Positions 13,509-24,271 of a stretch of 64,000 nt of DNA are shown here, one piece after another (positions within the stretch are counted from its first letter, which is position 1; each line of letters opens with the position of its first letter). Source of the DNA: Microthyrium microscopicum. Taxonomy: Eukaryota; Ascomycota; Dothideomycetes; Microthyriales; Microthyriaceae. The stretch lies in assembly GCA_010405405.1 (NCBI GenBank), contig MU004237.1, positions 2,347,958 to 2,411,957 on the forward strand, in the 5' to 3' direction. A program made the translations under genes and the position numbers. The notes beneath the pieces were generated by a model. The model worked only from the letters and a program-made list of their open reading frames with translations. It did not search any database and was not told the origin of the DNA.

Positions 13509-14787
13509 ATGGACGGTGTTGACGCGACTGTTCGCGGCTCTGTGAGAACTTCTTCTGGTGATTCTATCTAATATGACATTTGTTCGTGTGCTGACATTGT
13601 AGTGAAGCTGCTCCACCCTCTCTCCTAACCATAATACTCGATACGAATCCTCTCTCGTGGTCTCATTTATCATCCTCCTTGCCACTCTCCGCCGTCCTCA
13701 AAACACTGCTCATCTTCGTCAATGCCCACCTTGCCATAAATCACGCAAATCAAGTCGCCGTTCTAGCTAGTCATGTCGATAATGTAGCTTGGTTATACCC
13801 TACACCAGATGACGGAGATGCCTCGAAGCAATCTTCTCAGACAAATGGACATACGGAGGTAGCAGATGAGCATAGGGTGGTTAGCAACAAATACCGACCC
13901 TTCTTGACCATAGAAAAAAACATAAGCAAGAATCTGCGGAATCTACTTACATCAGACATACCATCTGCCGAAGCTCTCAAGTCTCCTCCACTACTCGCCG
14001 GCGCTCTATCCATCGCCCTGGCATACGCCAACCTTCAGCTATTAAAAGCGGACCCAATGACCAGCGATAGTGCATCAACTGGTACGGGAGCCGTCGGTGC
14101 TGCTGATTTGGACGCACATACTTCCGCGCTGCGAACCGCTAGATCAGGTCATCAATTCGTCAGTCGAATATTGATCGTCAGCGTATCACAGGCGGACTTG
14201 TCGAGTCAGTATATTGGACTGATGAACTCTGTATTCGCAGCTCAGCGACTGAACATACCACTTGACGTTCTTCGTATAGGCGAACGCACTGCATTTCTTC
14301 AACAAGCAAGCGATGCTACATCTGGAGTCTACCTAACCTATGATCCTCCAAACTCGACAGCGAATGGTACAAATGGGGCAGCTACAGCGAGCTTTAGTTC
14401 CGCTACTGCAGGACTGCTTCAAACCTTGATGCAGGGGTACTTTTCGGATGTCGCAGCACGAAAATTGCTTGTCATGCCTGGGTCCGCCGAAGTCGACTTT
14501 CGTGCCGCCTGCTTTTGTCATGGCAAGATTGTAGACTTGGGAGGTGTTTGCTCTGTATGCTTGAGCAGTAAGATAACCTCCTGCAACAAATATCGAGTTT
14601 TTTCTAATGCGATCTAGTTTTCTGCCTTCCACTGGAATTTACCTCGTGTCCGACTTGTCAATCCCCTCTGAGAGTACCCAAGTCAGTGACAACCAAACCC
14701 GTCGCCTTTGCGAGAAGAAAGAAGAAGAAGAGAAAGATTGGCGACGGCGGACGAGATTCTGCGGCTGGGACTCCTGTTCCCAATTGA
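13509..14787 (+). CDS. TFB4: TFIIH subunit Tfb4 (p34 / GTF2H3)
   Basis: Tfb4 is a core subunit of the TFIIH transcription and nucleotide-excision-repair complex, with a vWA-like fold and a C-terminal C4 zinc domain. Seen here: the N-terminal strand SLLTIILDTNP followed by LKTLLIFVNAHLAINHANQVAVLASH, the central blocks SRILIVSVS and YIGLMNSVFAAQRLNIPLDV, and LLQTLMQGYF. The C-terminal cysteines are CFCHGKIVDLGGVCSVCLS, continuing after an intron to IFCLPLEFTSCPTC, then a basic RRKKKKRK tail. Exons by frame continuity: 13509-13557, 13608-14567, 14618-14787 (392 aa, slightly longer than yeast). Intron 2 (GTAAGA..CTAG, 50 nt) is secure. Intron 1 is less certain: GTGATT at 13558 with AG at 13606-13607 is the only pair I found that keeps the LDTNP frame. 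The ATG lies about 280 bp from the end of the RIP element. Confidence 0.92.
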
Positions 14788-15100
14788 TTTAATATGTACT
14801 CTACTACTTTGATGCTGTTGTGGTAGGATGTGAAAGTTGCATTTGTTGGGCGTTTTGAGCTTTAAGTAATTGCATAGCGTTCACTCTGTTATCATGAACT
14901 TTTGCATTGAATTCAATTTTATCTATTTGCTCACTGATTACCCTCACATTCTACATTATGCAACATAGTACACGATATTTTGATGTATTGTACTCCTTTT
15001 TCTGGCCATTAAGGCTGCGCCCTAGCCCTCGTGGCCATCTCCTACTGACGCTCCACTCGAAATCAGACTCCTCAACATCAACATCAGCAGCAACAAATGA

Positions 15101-16051
15101 ATGAAAAACATTGACAAAGTTCCCAAAAATCTAGGCGCTCATCGACAAGCTGGTTTGCTGAATTCTCCCTATATATGCTGTTATAACTAACGTTCCACAG
15201 CCATCGCGCTTTTCCGCGCTCTCCTCTCACAATGTAGTCTTCTTCCCATTGACCCAGGCTCCATCCACGCCCTCAAAAACATAATCCGCCAACGTTTTCG
15301 CCTCGCGCGCCCTCAACGTATTCGTCTCGGTCTAGCCTTTCAATCTGGCTATACCGCCCTCGACATTCTCGATGCGTCCGTCGCCGGCTCTGCTGATGCG
15401 ACCAAACGCGTCCTGGATCTGCTCGCGCGCACACCGAACAAGCTGAAAACTACGCCCCTCTCGAGACAGGTTTTCTTTAAGAATGAACGGGAAGCAAAAA
15501 AGAACCCAGCACATGCAGATCCGCCACCAGAGAAGCGTTTTGAGGCAGTGTTTCCTCGCGAAAAAGTGGAAGGCGTGCGCAAGGTCCCTTTCATGGTCAA
15601 CGCAAATGGCCTGCCATTTATACGGTGGAAGAAACCGCAGCCAAAGAATGTCAGTCGTACAATCTGGATGAAACTGCGCACGCAACAGCGGCAGCTGGAT
15701 CAGGTTCAGGCGATTGCAGCTCTGCATTGGCCGTTGGCGGATCGGGAGGATGAATGGGATGGCATGATGAAGAGACTAGGCGCAGAGTATGAAGAGACTA
15801 GGGGCAGGTGGGCAGAAGCGGTGGAAGGGTATGAGAAGGAGTTGAGTGATAAATGGCGGGCGGACAAAAAGAGGGATCGAGAGAGGGTTGAGAGGTTTAC
15901 AAAGATTATTTGGAGAGAGAGGGAACTTGCGGAGAAAGAGAGGGTAGAGAGGAAGGCTTTGAAATTGGAGAAGAGGACTGAAAGTCTAGCAGAGCGAGTG
16001 AAGTCTGAATTGTCTGAGAAGTCTGCATTGTCAGAGTGGAATGCGGTGTAG
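15101..16051 (+). CDS. LYR-motif (Complex1_LYR-like) protein with long basic coiled-coil tail
   Basis: Small LYR proteins are mitochondrial assembly factors that bind the acyl-carrier protein or deliver Fe-S clusters (family knowledge). Exon 1 (15101-15152) and exon 2 (15201-16051) are joined over a 48 nt intron (GTTTGC..CTAAC..CACAG), giving HRQAAIALFRALLSQCSLLP, which carries an LYR-like ALFRALL helix near residues 18-30. RQRFRLARPQRIRLGLAFQSG follows. Residues about 75-300 are basic and charged, with probable coiled coil (ERVERFTKIIWRERELAEKE), so the 300 aa length exceeds that of classic LYRM proteins. The match to the LYR superfamily rests on the first 60 residues. An overlapping five-codon upstream frame (ATG at 15097, ending TGA at 15112-15114) covers the start. 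A mitochondrial ribosome-associated role is possible but not shown. Confidence 0.62.
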
Positions 16052-16409
16052 TTGAGTTGTTGTCTCCATATTTTTTGATATACTAGTCCGCTAAAGATAC
16101 CCCAGATTACTAGCACATTATGAACTTAGCAACCTCTTGCCTTGCTAATGATTGTGAACCAGTAGAATTATCGTATACTCCCATGGAGAACGGCAACTCG
16201 GTACACACTGACATATGCCAAATGACCCGTTCCGGATAATATTAGCCAGTGTAGCCATTCAAAGGTACATCAGAATCCGACATACATCGAGCATCGCCAA
16301 AACTCACAACGCGCCTGAAAACAAGCTCGAAAAGAAAATCAACTTCACTTCAGATCCTTGAACTCCTTCAGAAGACTCCTGACAACTCACCCAAACAACT
16401 AGAAATACC

Positions 16410-16958
16410 ATGGCGCATTCAGACTCCCACTCGCATTGCGCCAACTGCTCTCCTCAACCAGTCCTCCCGCGCGTCGTTAATCACATTGGCATATCCGTCC
16501 CCGACATCGACGCCGCCATAAAGTTCTACAGCGAATCCTTTGGCATCAAATGCCTACGCGAAAGCAACACCTACTCCGCCGCCAAATCACCAAGCATTCC
16601 CATCTTTAAGATCTATGGCGCCGCGCTGAAAGAAGTTCGCGTCGCATACATGACCTCCGGCAACGGAGTCGGTATCGAGCTATTCCAATTCATCGATCCA
16701 GTTCATGAGCCAAAACAGCCGTATAAGCACCCAGAAGGCGATTTACCATTCGACTATCCAAGAAGTGGATTCTTCCACGTAGCATTGACAGTGCCGAGCG
16801 TGGAACAGGCGGTGGAGAGAGTGAAGGAGTTGGGTGGGAAGATTGTAGGGGAAGTGGTGGAGTTGGGAAAGAATAAGGCTGCGTATATTCAGGATCCGTG
16901 GGGAAATGTTTTTGAGATGATTGATAATAGTTTTGAGTGTTTGTTTGCTAATACTTGA
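16410..16958 (+). CDS. Glyoxalase/bleomycin-resistance (VOC) superfamily protein
   Basis: Single-exon gene of 182 aa. The paired beta-alpha-beta-beta-beta modules of the vicinal oxygen chelate fold are visible: VNHIGISVPDIDAAIKFYSESFGIKCLRE at residues 28-55, with candidate metal ligand His30, and later GFFHVALTVPSVEQAVERVKELGGKIVGE, with His127 or so. AAYIQDPWGNVFEMIDNS at the end carries the usual C-terminal Glu. VELFQF-like GIELFQF supplies the other acidic ligand. Family members include lactoylglutathione lyase, methylmalonyl-CoA epimerase and ring-cleaving dioxygenases; the substrate cannot be read from sequence. The N-terminus MAHSDSHSHCANC is His/Cys-rich and could bind metal, which is unusual. 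Confidence 0.85.
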   Translation: MAHSDSHSHCANCSPQPVLPRVVNHIGISVPDIDAAIKFYSESFGIKCLRESNTYSAAKSPSIPIFKIYGAALKEVRVAYMTSGNGVGIELFQFIDPVHEPKQPYKHPEGDLPFDYPRSGFFHVALTVPSVEQAVERVKELGGKIVGEVVELGKNKAAYIQDPWGNVFEMIDNSFECLFANT

Positions 16959-17199
16959 GAGTTTATACGAATGAATGCAAGTTATGGATTTATGAGGCGG
17001 TCTATTCTAGTGGGCTTGCTTGCCTTGTGGATATCATTTTCACTCATTGAGGTCTTGGGCGACGCTATTCTCTACTTCATCTCTGGCCCAGCGAAGAAAA
17101 TGCTCATTAGAGCCATTGTCTCTGCCATGTTACCATTATGCTGCTTTCGCCTATTCTCTGGTTAGACGCAATGAGCAGTATACATTGGACGGACATGAC

Positions 17200-18358
17200 T
17201 TACAAAGGATGCTTCTCCAAATCATACGAAGCCTCCAGTGTCATATTATCTCCCTTCTTGACCTTCATCGGCTCTTTGGGATAGCAATACGTCATCTCAT
17301 TGATAGTACCTTCGCCAGGATTGTTTGGATCAGAGGCAGCTCCACCATACTTTGCGAAGGATGAACAAATCTCCTTTCCGTTGATCTTTGCGCTCAATGC
17401 AACACCTCCATCATGCAAATGGCCACCTAACACAGTCAGCACATGGAGTCATATCAGAACAACGTTCTTACGGAAAGCTAGGAAGACTCCATCTTGGACA
17501 ATAGTCATCTCTGAGCCTGAAACTGAATACTGCTTCACGTCTTTCGGCGGTGGATTTGCTTTCATTCCTCCAGTGCATGTCTTGACATCCCAAAGCTGTG
17601 TTACTGCTTCCATACAATCAGACGCTTTGCCCTCAATGTACTGGATATCCGAAAGATGATATACTTCCTGTGTCTCGTTTTTGTAATTGACAACATCCCC
17701 AAGCATTATAATCCTATCATTCTTCCCAATGTAATACCCAGAGTTGAACTCGCCACTCGGTGTGCTATAGAACGCACCTCCTTGGTCTTCAGAGCTGCCA
17801 GAAAACATTGACATTCCTGGTGGTTGTACGCCTCGACCATTGGCACATTTTGCAATCGTTGGTGCTGACTTGCTGGTATCGAGTACCAGTAGATGGTGGT
17901 TGTATAGGCCAGAGTTGATATCTGCCAGTTTGCCATCTTTCAATATCCATGTTGAGTTTGAAGTTATTATGGTCGCGTCGCGAGGGATATCTGCGCTCTC
18001 GTAGTTGAAGGCGGTACCGGCTGGGTCCATGGATCTACCATTTCCAATCTTCTCCTTACTCTGCAAGAGAAAGATGATCAGTCTTCGTTGTAGTGATAAA
18101 CACTCCCAGACTTACATTAGCTCCTTTTATTGGATAAGGGCCATATGTGAGTCTCAGTCTCTTGACGGTATGTCCTTTGCGTGATACTGTTGGTGGTAGA
18201 CCTGTCTCAATTTTCATGGCTTTCTGACTCTCCAACTTCCCCAACATTCCCGACAATTGTCTTTTGTCTATCTCCTAGTGAGCAAGATACAACCTCGACT
18301 GTATAAAATTTCATACCATGCGACTTTGCTGGCGCTGCCGTGGCGCATAAAATTTCAT
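17200..18358 (-). CDS. Probable SURNod19-type (stress up-regulated Nod 19) protein
   Basis: Four exons read on the minus strand: 18358-18317, 18274-18116, 18060-17472, 17426-17200 (338 aa). All phases agree, and introns 2 and 3 have GTAAGT/GTAAGA donors. Conserved-looking blocks are RLRLTYGPYPIKG, WILKDGKLADINSGLYNHHLLVLD, GYYIGKNDRIIMLGDVVNYKNETQEVYHLSDIQYI, LAFRGHLHDGGVALSAKING and SFAKYGG, near the C-terminus TLEASYDLEKHP. The paired NHH and GHLHDGG histidines recall the copper-monooxygenase-like fold I associate with SURNod19 proteins. The first exon (14 codons) is the weakest part: it lacks a signal peptide although relatives are usually secreted, so the true start may differ. Assignment is by motif memory only. 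Confidence 0.62.
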
Positions 18359-18999
18359 TTTGCCAACTTGATAACGAAACAATTCCGAAAGGGAGCCCAG
18401 ATGAAAAGAACATGTACTTCAAAGCCCCAAAAAATACCAACTTGTCGAGGATGCAGTGCTTTTAATAAATATGTCTAGCTCTGTTTTTGCCCGATATCAC
18501 ACCAGTTATCAGAATCGTTAAGCGATTCTTACGGCACCTGGACATAGCTCCATGGGCCCAAGTTGGTAAACTCAATCATTGGTCTGCTGAATATAATGGA
18601 TGGTTGTGCAATAAATTCGAAACCAGCTTGATCACTCAAACCCCCATCTACAAGTTGACGATCTCGTTCGGTTATATGGCCCTGTATGTCATCGACAAAG
18701 ATTCGTGCTCCGATACAAGACCGATCAGGCCTAACCGGACAAAAGGCTGTCAGTCACCTACAATGTTCGCTTCAACCCTAGCAGACGTATTCACGTAGGT
18801 TGTTTCACCCAGACATGAGAGCACGCGACAGTGATATATTTTCCTTTCCAGGACACATTGAGGGCATGCGGCAAAAGAGCCTCACTTTCAAGCATTGACA
18901 CGGATATAAGTAATCAGACAACTTGATTTACAACTTAAAATAAGGCTGAGCCCGCTAAACGCATTTACATGTTCCAACCAAGATACCTGATTTTATATC
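18359..18999. other. Intergenic, nothing recognised
   Basis: This stretch has normal composition with only short, unconvincing open frames. It contains the upstream region of the SURNod19-like gene and the 3' flank of the CmcJ-like gene. I see no repeat, RNA gene or element. Confidence 0.5.
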
Positions 19000-19971
19000 C
19001 TATTCGTAGAATACTAAGCACCGAACTTCGATACTCTGTCTGCCTGGAGCGTTGCTTGGAGTTTCAGGGTCAACGAATGCAGTGTGAGGTGTATAACTAG
19101 CAATACCCTTCTTGCCAGCCGGAACTGCCTCGCCTCTGGAATCAAAACACTTGATGAATACAGCCTCTTCTGGCTTCATGTCCTTGAGATAGTAGAATTC
19201 GTGGTCATCACTAGGCGCCACTGAGAAAGTCTCGCCTTTGGCAGCATAGCCTTCTGTAGATTCGTTGGATACGACGGGTGGAAGTGTTTCCTTTCCACGA
19301 TCATCGCCATCATCGCCGTCAGCTCGGTCTGGGTACATCAAGTCTACAGGAATAAGATCTGCGGGCTTTGTGCTTCGATAATCGACCAGAGCTAGTGGAA
19401 AATCCGATGCTGGATTCTCAATTGGGCGCCAGACATTGATGATTTGGAAACGGCCTTTGGCTAGTTCGCCAGCTTCTTCTTTGGGTAGATGTCTGAAGAC
19501 GCGCTTTTCTGCTGCTGCTGGCGTTTGGTCGACATGGACTCGTTGCACTGGTTGGCGAGGTGAGTCCTTGGTTCGTCGGCGGATGGTGTGGTCGAATATG
19601 ACGACTTTCTTGACGCCGGGGAGCTTGGATTTGACTAATTCTTCAACTTCATGGTAGTAGCCATTTCGCACGGCGTTGTCGTCGGTGAATAGCTTTTCTT
19701 TGGCCGGTGAATTGAAATATTGGAAGCCAGTTTTGTCGACCGAAAAGTTGGCCTCTTGTCCACGAACGTTGTGTACGACCTTGGTGTTTGTGACAGTTCC
19801 GAACGATTGTCCACCACCGTCGACTTTAGTCCATGGCTTGCCAGCATATGATTTGGGGTCAATGTAGTTGAATTCTGATGGCGACATTGTGGATAACTTG
19901 CGAAGAGCAACTTTTGGTATTTGATGAGTTGGTTGAAGTCGAGTGGCGGAAGATACCAGACTTTTGAGCAT
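19000..19971 (-). CDS. CmcJ/AsaB-like oxidoreductase (7-alpha-cephem-methoxylase P8-related)
   Basis: Uninterrupted frame of 323 aa. It has the blocks I associate with fungal CmcJ/GA4-desaturase-like proteins: NVRGQEANFSVDKTGFQYFNSPAKEKLFTD, VKKVVIFDHTIRRR (residues about 125-138), RQPVQRVHVDQTPAAAEKRVFRHLP, FQIINVWRPIENPASDFPLALVDYRST and FYYLKDMKPEEAVFIKCFDSRGE, followed by TPHTAFVDPET. The HxD pair in VHVDQT and the later PHTAF resemble the metal-binding set of Fe(II)/2-oxoglutarate-like enzymes. Relatives are found in secondary-metabolite clusters, but no cluster is evident here; neighbours are a flavin-reductase-like gene and the SURNod19-like gene. The first 25 residues (MLKSLVSSATRLQPTHQIPK) are basic and could be a mitochondrial presequence. 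Met29 (MSPSEFNYI) is an alternative start. Confidence 0.82.
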   Translation of the reverse strand: MLKSLVSSATRLQPTHQIPKVALRKLSTMSPSEFNYIDPKSYAGKPWTKVDGGGQSFGTVTNTKVVHNVRGQEANFSVDKTGFQYFNSPAKEKLFTDDNAVRNGYYHEVEELVKSKLPGVKKVVIFDHTIRRRTKDSPRQPVQRVHVDQTPAAAEKRVFRHLPKEEAGELAKGRFQIINVWRPIENPASDFPLALVDYRSTKPADLIPVDLMYPDRADGDDGDDRGKETLPPVVSNESTEGYAAKGETFSVAPSDDHEFYYLKDMKPEEAVFIKCFDSRGEAVPAGKKGIASYTPHTAFVDPETPSNAPGRQSIEVRCLVFYE

Positions 19972-20829
19972 ACAGTATAACTAAAATCTCAAAAGCAGTG
20001 AATATGGAGCTCTTGTATGGTTGCAATTGTGATAAGTAGAGTGTTGGCGGATAGGAGCGGCTGTTCTTATACTGACTTGACTGGGGATGAACGATGGCGC
20101 AATTGATTACAATTGGTAAGGCGCTCTCACGATGACAAAACCATAAAGCCACAGCTTACAAAACAGTAGAGTCAGTGATGTCACGGAAATTGACGTGCTA
20201 CAATTGGAGTTTATTTCCAAATGCGTGAATCGCCACTTCAATGTTCAGGATCAAATATTGCTGTCATTGTGTCCAATCACTTTCATGGAAGCAACATTGA
20301 ATTGTACCTGTACATTCGAAGATGACATTGGATGCGCCCTAAATCTCAATGGCATAATGAGCCAGCCTTTGCCTGCATAAGCAAGGGAAAGTACAATGTA
20401 TGAGTGGTCCAAATGGGCGGGGTCGCATCATAAACGGAGATCTTTCGGTTCAAGCTCCTATACAATTCGACTGAGATCTAAATCCATTGGTAGGCTGGGC
20501 TGATTTAAACGACCGGAACAATAAGCTTCATCAGCGAGGAAGCATGACGCCTCTGCTCCGTATAGTTCTGGACTTAGCTGCTTTATTTGCCTCCATCAAG
20601 GTTGATACACAGATACATCATACGGCGTAAAAGATGGCAACTATTTGAGCCTGGAGAGTCCAGCCTCAGCCTTACTCAGTATTTCTCAGCCTTGTTTGAC
20701 TTGCGAGTCACCTTCTGCATACAATAAGATAACTCACCAGATCAGAACTGTTGCAAGTCTCTTCAATATATCCCTTCGACATCTTCCTCTGACATTGACC
20801 ACCGATGATGAGAACCAAAGCCATCAATC
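19972..20829. other. Intergenic, nothing recognised
   Basis: Upstream region of the CmcJ-like gene and 3' flank of the flavin-reductase-like gene. Only short frames on either strand; no repeat or RNA gene seen. Confidence 0.45.
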
Positions 20830-21732
20830 TCATTTCTTTGCCTTGGCCAGGTCCGCCAACCACGGAGCTTCTTCTACCGCCTGCGCCCAAGTCTTTCTCG
20901 GCCGCTCAAAAGTCTCCGTCACACGAGCATAGGCTATACCGCCCAGCTGAGCAACTGGCTTCAACACGTTCAAGTCAATATGATTCCTACTCTCATCGAG
21001 CGCATCGCTGCGGACCCAGAACCATTTCGCTTCCAGGATAGCAATGGACGCAACGCTGAAGCCTGGCTTGGTACGATGGTTGAACTCCTTAGAATCAGCG
21101 AGCTTGCACTCGATTGAGAAGACGGATTCTTTGACACGTGAAGGTTTCACCACCTTGGTCTCTCCGCGCGTCAACCCAGAAATCTCCCACTCTGAAACAC
21201 CGTAGGGTGCATCGACTGAGGTTGCCATGACGGCTTCGACCATATCTTCGGAGACGATGTTGATGACACATTCGCCAGACTCCAAGAGATTGCGCCATGT
21301 ATCCTTTGGTCTGTCAGTCCGCGAAGAGAAGCCGACCACAAAAGTTGCTGGATCATGATCAACAACCTGGAAGTAGCTCATTGGAGAGAGATTTTCGGTC
21401 TTGTTGTCTCCCGACCGTGTGGAGAGCAGTCCGATTGGGCGTGGCACGATACCTGAGATGAGAAGTCTGTAGTTGTCCATCCATGGACGTCCGTCGTCAT
21501 ATGGGTCAATGCCGACATGGAAAGCATCATTCAATCGCTTGACGCCGTCTCCATATTTCCAGTCTGGATTAGGACTCTTGGTGACATGGACGGGATGCAA
21601 GTCTGTTTTGAAGTCCGGACGGCCCTGCTCAACCTTCTCAAAGTCCGGATGTTTGTCCACGAAGCTTGAAGTGGCTGGCGAAGCTCCGGATATCGGTGAA
21701 GCCTGATTATAAACCAGCACTCTTTTGGGCAT
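20830..21732 (-). CDS. Flavin reductase-like domain (FMN-binding split barrel) protein
   Basis: Single-exon gene of 300 aa. The FMN-binding split-barrel core runs from about residue 85 to 245: DNYRLLISGIVPRPIGLLSTRSGDNKTENLSPMSYFQVVDHDPATFVVGFSSR, then KDTWRNLLESGECVINIVSEDMVEAVMATSVDAPYGVSEWEISGL, a hallmark of the flavoredoxin-like subgroup. The C-terminal LKPVAQLGGIAYARVTETFERPRK also fits. Such proteins bind FMN and supply reduced flavin or act as small flavoenzymes; the partner is unknown. The adjacent CmcJ-like gene on the same strand is separated by about 860 bp, so co-function is only a guess. The start is MPKRVLVYNQ at 21732, with no upstream in-frame ATG of better context seen. Confidence 0.87.
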   Translation of the reverse strand: MPKRVLVYNQASPISGASPATSSFVDKHPDFEKVEQGRPDFKTDLHPVHVTKSPNPDWKYGDGVKRLNDAFHVGIDPYDDGRPWMDNYRLLISGIVPRPIGLLSTRSGDNKTENLSPMSYFQVVDHDPATFVVGFSSRTDRPKDTWRNLLESGECVINIVSEDMVEAVMATSVDAPYGVSEWEISGLTRGETKVVKPSRVKESVFSIECKLADSKEFNHRTKPGFSVASIAILEAKWFWVRSDALDESRNHIDLNVLKPVAQLGGIAYARVTETFERPRKTWAQAVEEAPWLADLAKAKK

Positions 21733-22357
21733 AAATCTCTGATTCCTGGGGTTGCCGGTCAGATTTTATTATCACCTTGGGTGGATAGACTGCGCTTACA
21801 ATAACGCCGACAATGCCAGAGGTCGAAATCGAAGTTGTCCGCATGTCCTCGTGCATGACATGAGTCGGGAGACCATGTGGTTCTCAAGTTGTAAAGATCT
21901 AGGAGGGCCAAACCATAACAATAGCTCGTTTTGAAGGTTGATATGCAGTTGATGCAACTGTGGTGCTTGGTGGTTGGAGGTGGATGTTTCTTAGATCTGC
22001 ACCCGCACTAGGCTGGAAATGGATTGGAATATAGACTTCATTGTTTACATGCAACAGCAGGCTGCTGGCCGTCCGGTTATCCACAATTCCATGTCCTGTG
22101 AATACTAATGTCTGGAAAGCCGCAACGACTGCCATGTGGAATTTGAAATGTCAGATGAGGGCGAACAAGGTTGACGACAAGAGGTTATATCAAATCAGTC
22201 AATGCCAAAGAAACATGCAGTACAAATGGCTGATTATCGTGTGCCTATTGATATCCTTCAAACAAAGTCATTGGCGAATAATCAGCTGTACGGATATCCA
22301 TGACCATTAAGCATAGAGTACTATAGCATCATTACCGTACGAGGTATTTTCTCAGCC
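21733..22357. other. Intergenic, nothing recognised
   Basis: Normal composition, no convincing gene. The promoter of the flavin-reductase-like gene and the 3' flank of the next gene must lie here. Confidence 0.4.
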
Positions 22358-23404
22358 TTAGAAATTAGCGGAACCTGCAAAACAAATCAGTCTCAACTCA
22401 CTATCAACAATCTCAAACTTACTCATAGCCGCAAATCCAGCATCTTGTGCCTGCGCAAACAATACCTGATTATACATCTCCTGCTTCGCCAAATTCAGCA
22501 TTGCCTGATTTTCCGCCGCCTGAAGCAGAATGTCCGCTGCTTGGTGATTTCCTCTTCCACCTGTTCCAGACGCGTTCTGCTTCTTCTCTGCCTCGGTCAT
22601 CTCTCCATTTGCAATAGCCTCTGCTCGCCGCGTGGCTATTATCTTTGCGCGCTTTGTGGTGAACGTCTCTATTACTTTCGTGAAATGCGCAGCGATCTCG
22701 GGCTTGGAGGAGGGCAGACTGGCAAGTGGTAGAGGGAATTTGAAGGGCTCGTCTGTGTAAGGGTCGAGTATTAGGTGGTCTGGGCTGGCCATGAGTTGGT
22801 TAAGTTTTTCACGAGAACCGAGCTGAGTTTCGATGTTAGCTCATGTAGAAGATGCCCCTGGAAGCTTTTGTTGGAGCAGAAAGAGGCGGCGGTTACATAC
22901 CGGATCTCGCATGAGATATATGCAAATATATAAGGCGAATTTGCCGCGCGTTAAATATGGCATATTTCGCTCTGGTCCACCCTCTCGTGTGGCCATGTCG
23001 TGCTGGAGATTACATAGTTCGTACTCCAACCTTCTGATCTTGTCGCGGGTGTGTATATCAAGATATTCGGATTCTTGTGCTGTGAGTTCCTGGGTGCAGT
23101 TGAAGAGAATGTCGAAAGCGTCGACCATCTCTGGGTTTAGGTATACTTTAGCGCCTTTCGAAGTCATCTGGTTCACAGGAACATCCGCAGTCGCGTGTAT
23201 GTAATCACAGATCGCTTCGTAAGTAAATCAGCAAGGGAAGTTGTAGCAAGTAACAGGTAGCTTTGACGTACCAATCATCAAGCGAGGAAATGCTGAAGTG
23301 CTTTCATCTTCTAATTCCATAATGAGGCCCCAGTACTTGAAAGCCTCGTTTTCTGGTGAAGCATCCTTCGTCGGAGCTTGGGCGGTAGGATATGCTATAG
23401 GCAT
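22358..23404 (-). CDS. Conserved-looking protein of unknown function
   Basis: Four exons read on the minus strand by frame continuity: 23404-23272, 23214-22901, 22822-22423 and a 17 nt last exon 22374-22358 (287 aa). Donors are GTACGT, GTATGT and GTAAGT; the last intron ends TTTTGCAG. The first half is helical (EAFKYWGLIMELEDES, MVDAFDILFNCTQELTAQES, KIRRLEYELCNLQHDMATREGG). The middle has FALYICIYLMRDP joined to LGSREKLNQLMASPDHLILDPYTDEPF. The C-terminal third is Ala/Gln-rich, probably coiled coil (RAKIIATRRAEAIANGEM, LLQAAENQAMLNLAKQEM). I do not recognise the family. No signal peptide or membrane segment is apparent, so a cytoplasmic or nuclear location is likely. If the last intron were retained the protein would gain a short different tail. 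Confidence 0.75.
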
Positions 23405-24271
23405 GATTAGAGGTGATGCTTGTTCTTTAGTGACACAGGGGTATAAAGGTAAGAACAGATATTACCCAATTCGAGTTGAGAAGATCAAAGATCTGAGGTT
23501 GACCTGGGGGTTTCGATCCCTTTTGAATGCTGTGCCTTAGCGTAACGCGGTGTTTCTCAGCTAGATGGCTGAGTATCGTGTGGCGTTCTCGACTCGCCGT
23601 TTGACGAGTACCAATCAAGCCGAAGGTCTTAAAGACAACTCTACGCCTTTCAATGTAAAAAGTACAGTTGTTCCGTGAATAAATAGCTCCAGGCTTTGAT
23701 CTACCTCATTTGACGAATACTCTTGCCAGAATCGAGGAGATACACGCCGGATACGCATTACATTTCTACAATCCCATTATCCGGGGTACGGAGTAAATTC
23801 CATGGTGTTGAGGTCTAGACAACGCCACGGCGTTAGTGTAGAGCCGTCAAAAGAAACACCAACCGTTTTTATACCAGGCGGTATCACGATGGTCTATGAT
23901 TGGTACTTTTCTGGGCAACAAGCATTCTTTTGCTCACTTGGCAATAGCTAAGACAAAACGTTGATTGATCATGTTCCTGTCGATCGCGTCTTGTCAGAAA
24001 ATCGGTGCAGCCTGCAGAGGTCACTTGGCTCGTTATTTAATGATCAGAGTGAAAAGCAAGATCACAAGGAGGCACATTCAGGAGTACAGTCTCAACGTCC
24101 GCAGACGGAGATAATTTCATTAGAAGAGTGGCGGTGTTGAACACTCTTTCAGTTACAGAATACGCTCAATATGCTGGGATGAACCTCAATAGAACACACT
24201 TTTCGCAAGGCGCACAACGATCCGAATAATGTGTGCCAGCGCAATAAAGAATGAACGAGTCCCTTATCCTA
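23405..24271. other. Intergenic, nothing recognised
   Basis: No convincing coding frame. A GGTTTCGATCCC-like string near 23510 resembles a tRNA T-loop, but no acceptor stem pairs around it. The stretch lies between the GDE1 3' end and the promoter of the unknown gene on its left. Confidence 0.4.

Noticed and set aside
18487-18798. 103-codon plus-strand frame
   Set aside because: No domain, no splice continuation, weak start context; likely chance.
23500-23530. tRNA-like T-loop (GGTTTCGATCCC)
   Set aside because: No acceptor stem, anticodon arm or D-arm pairs around it.
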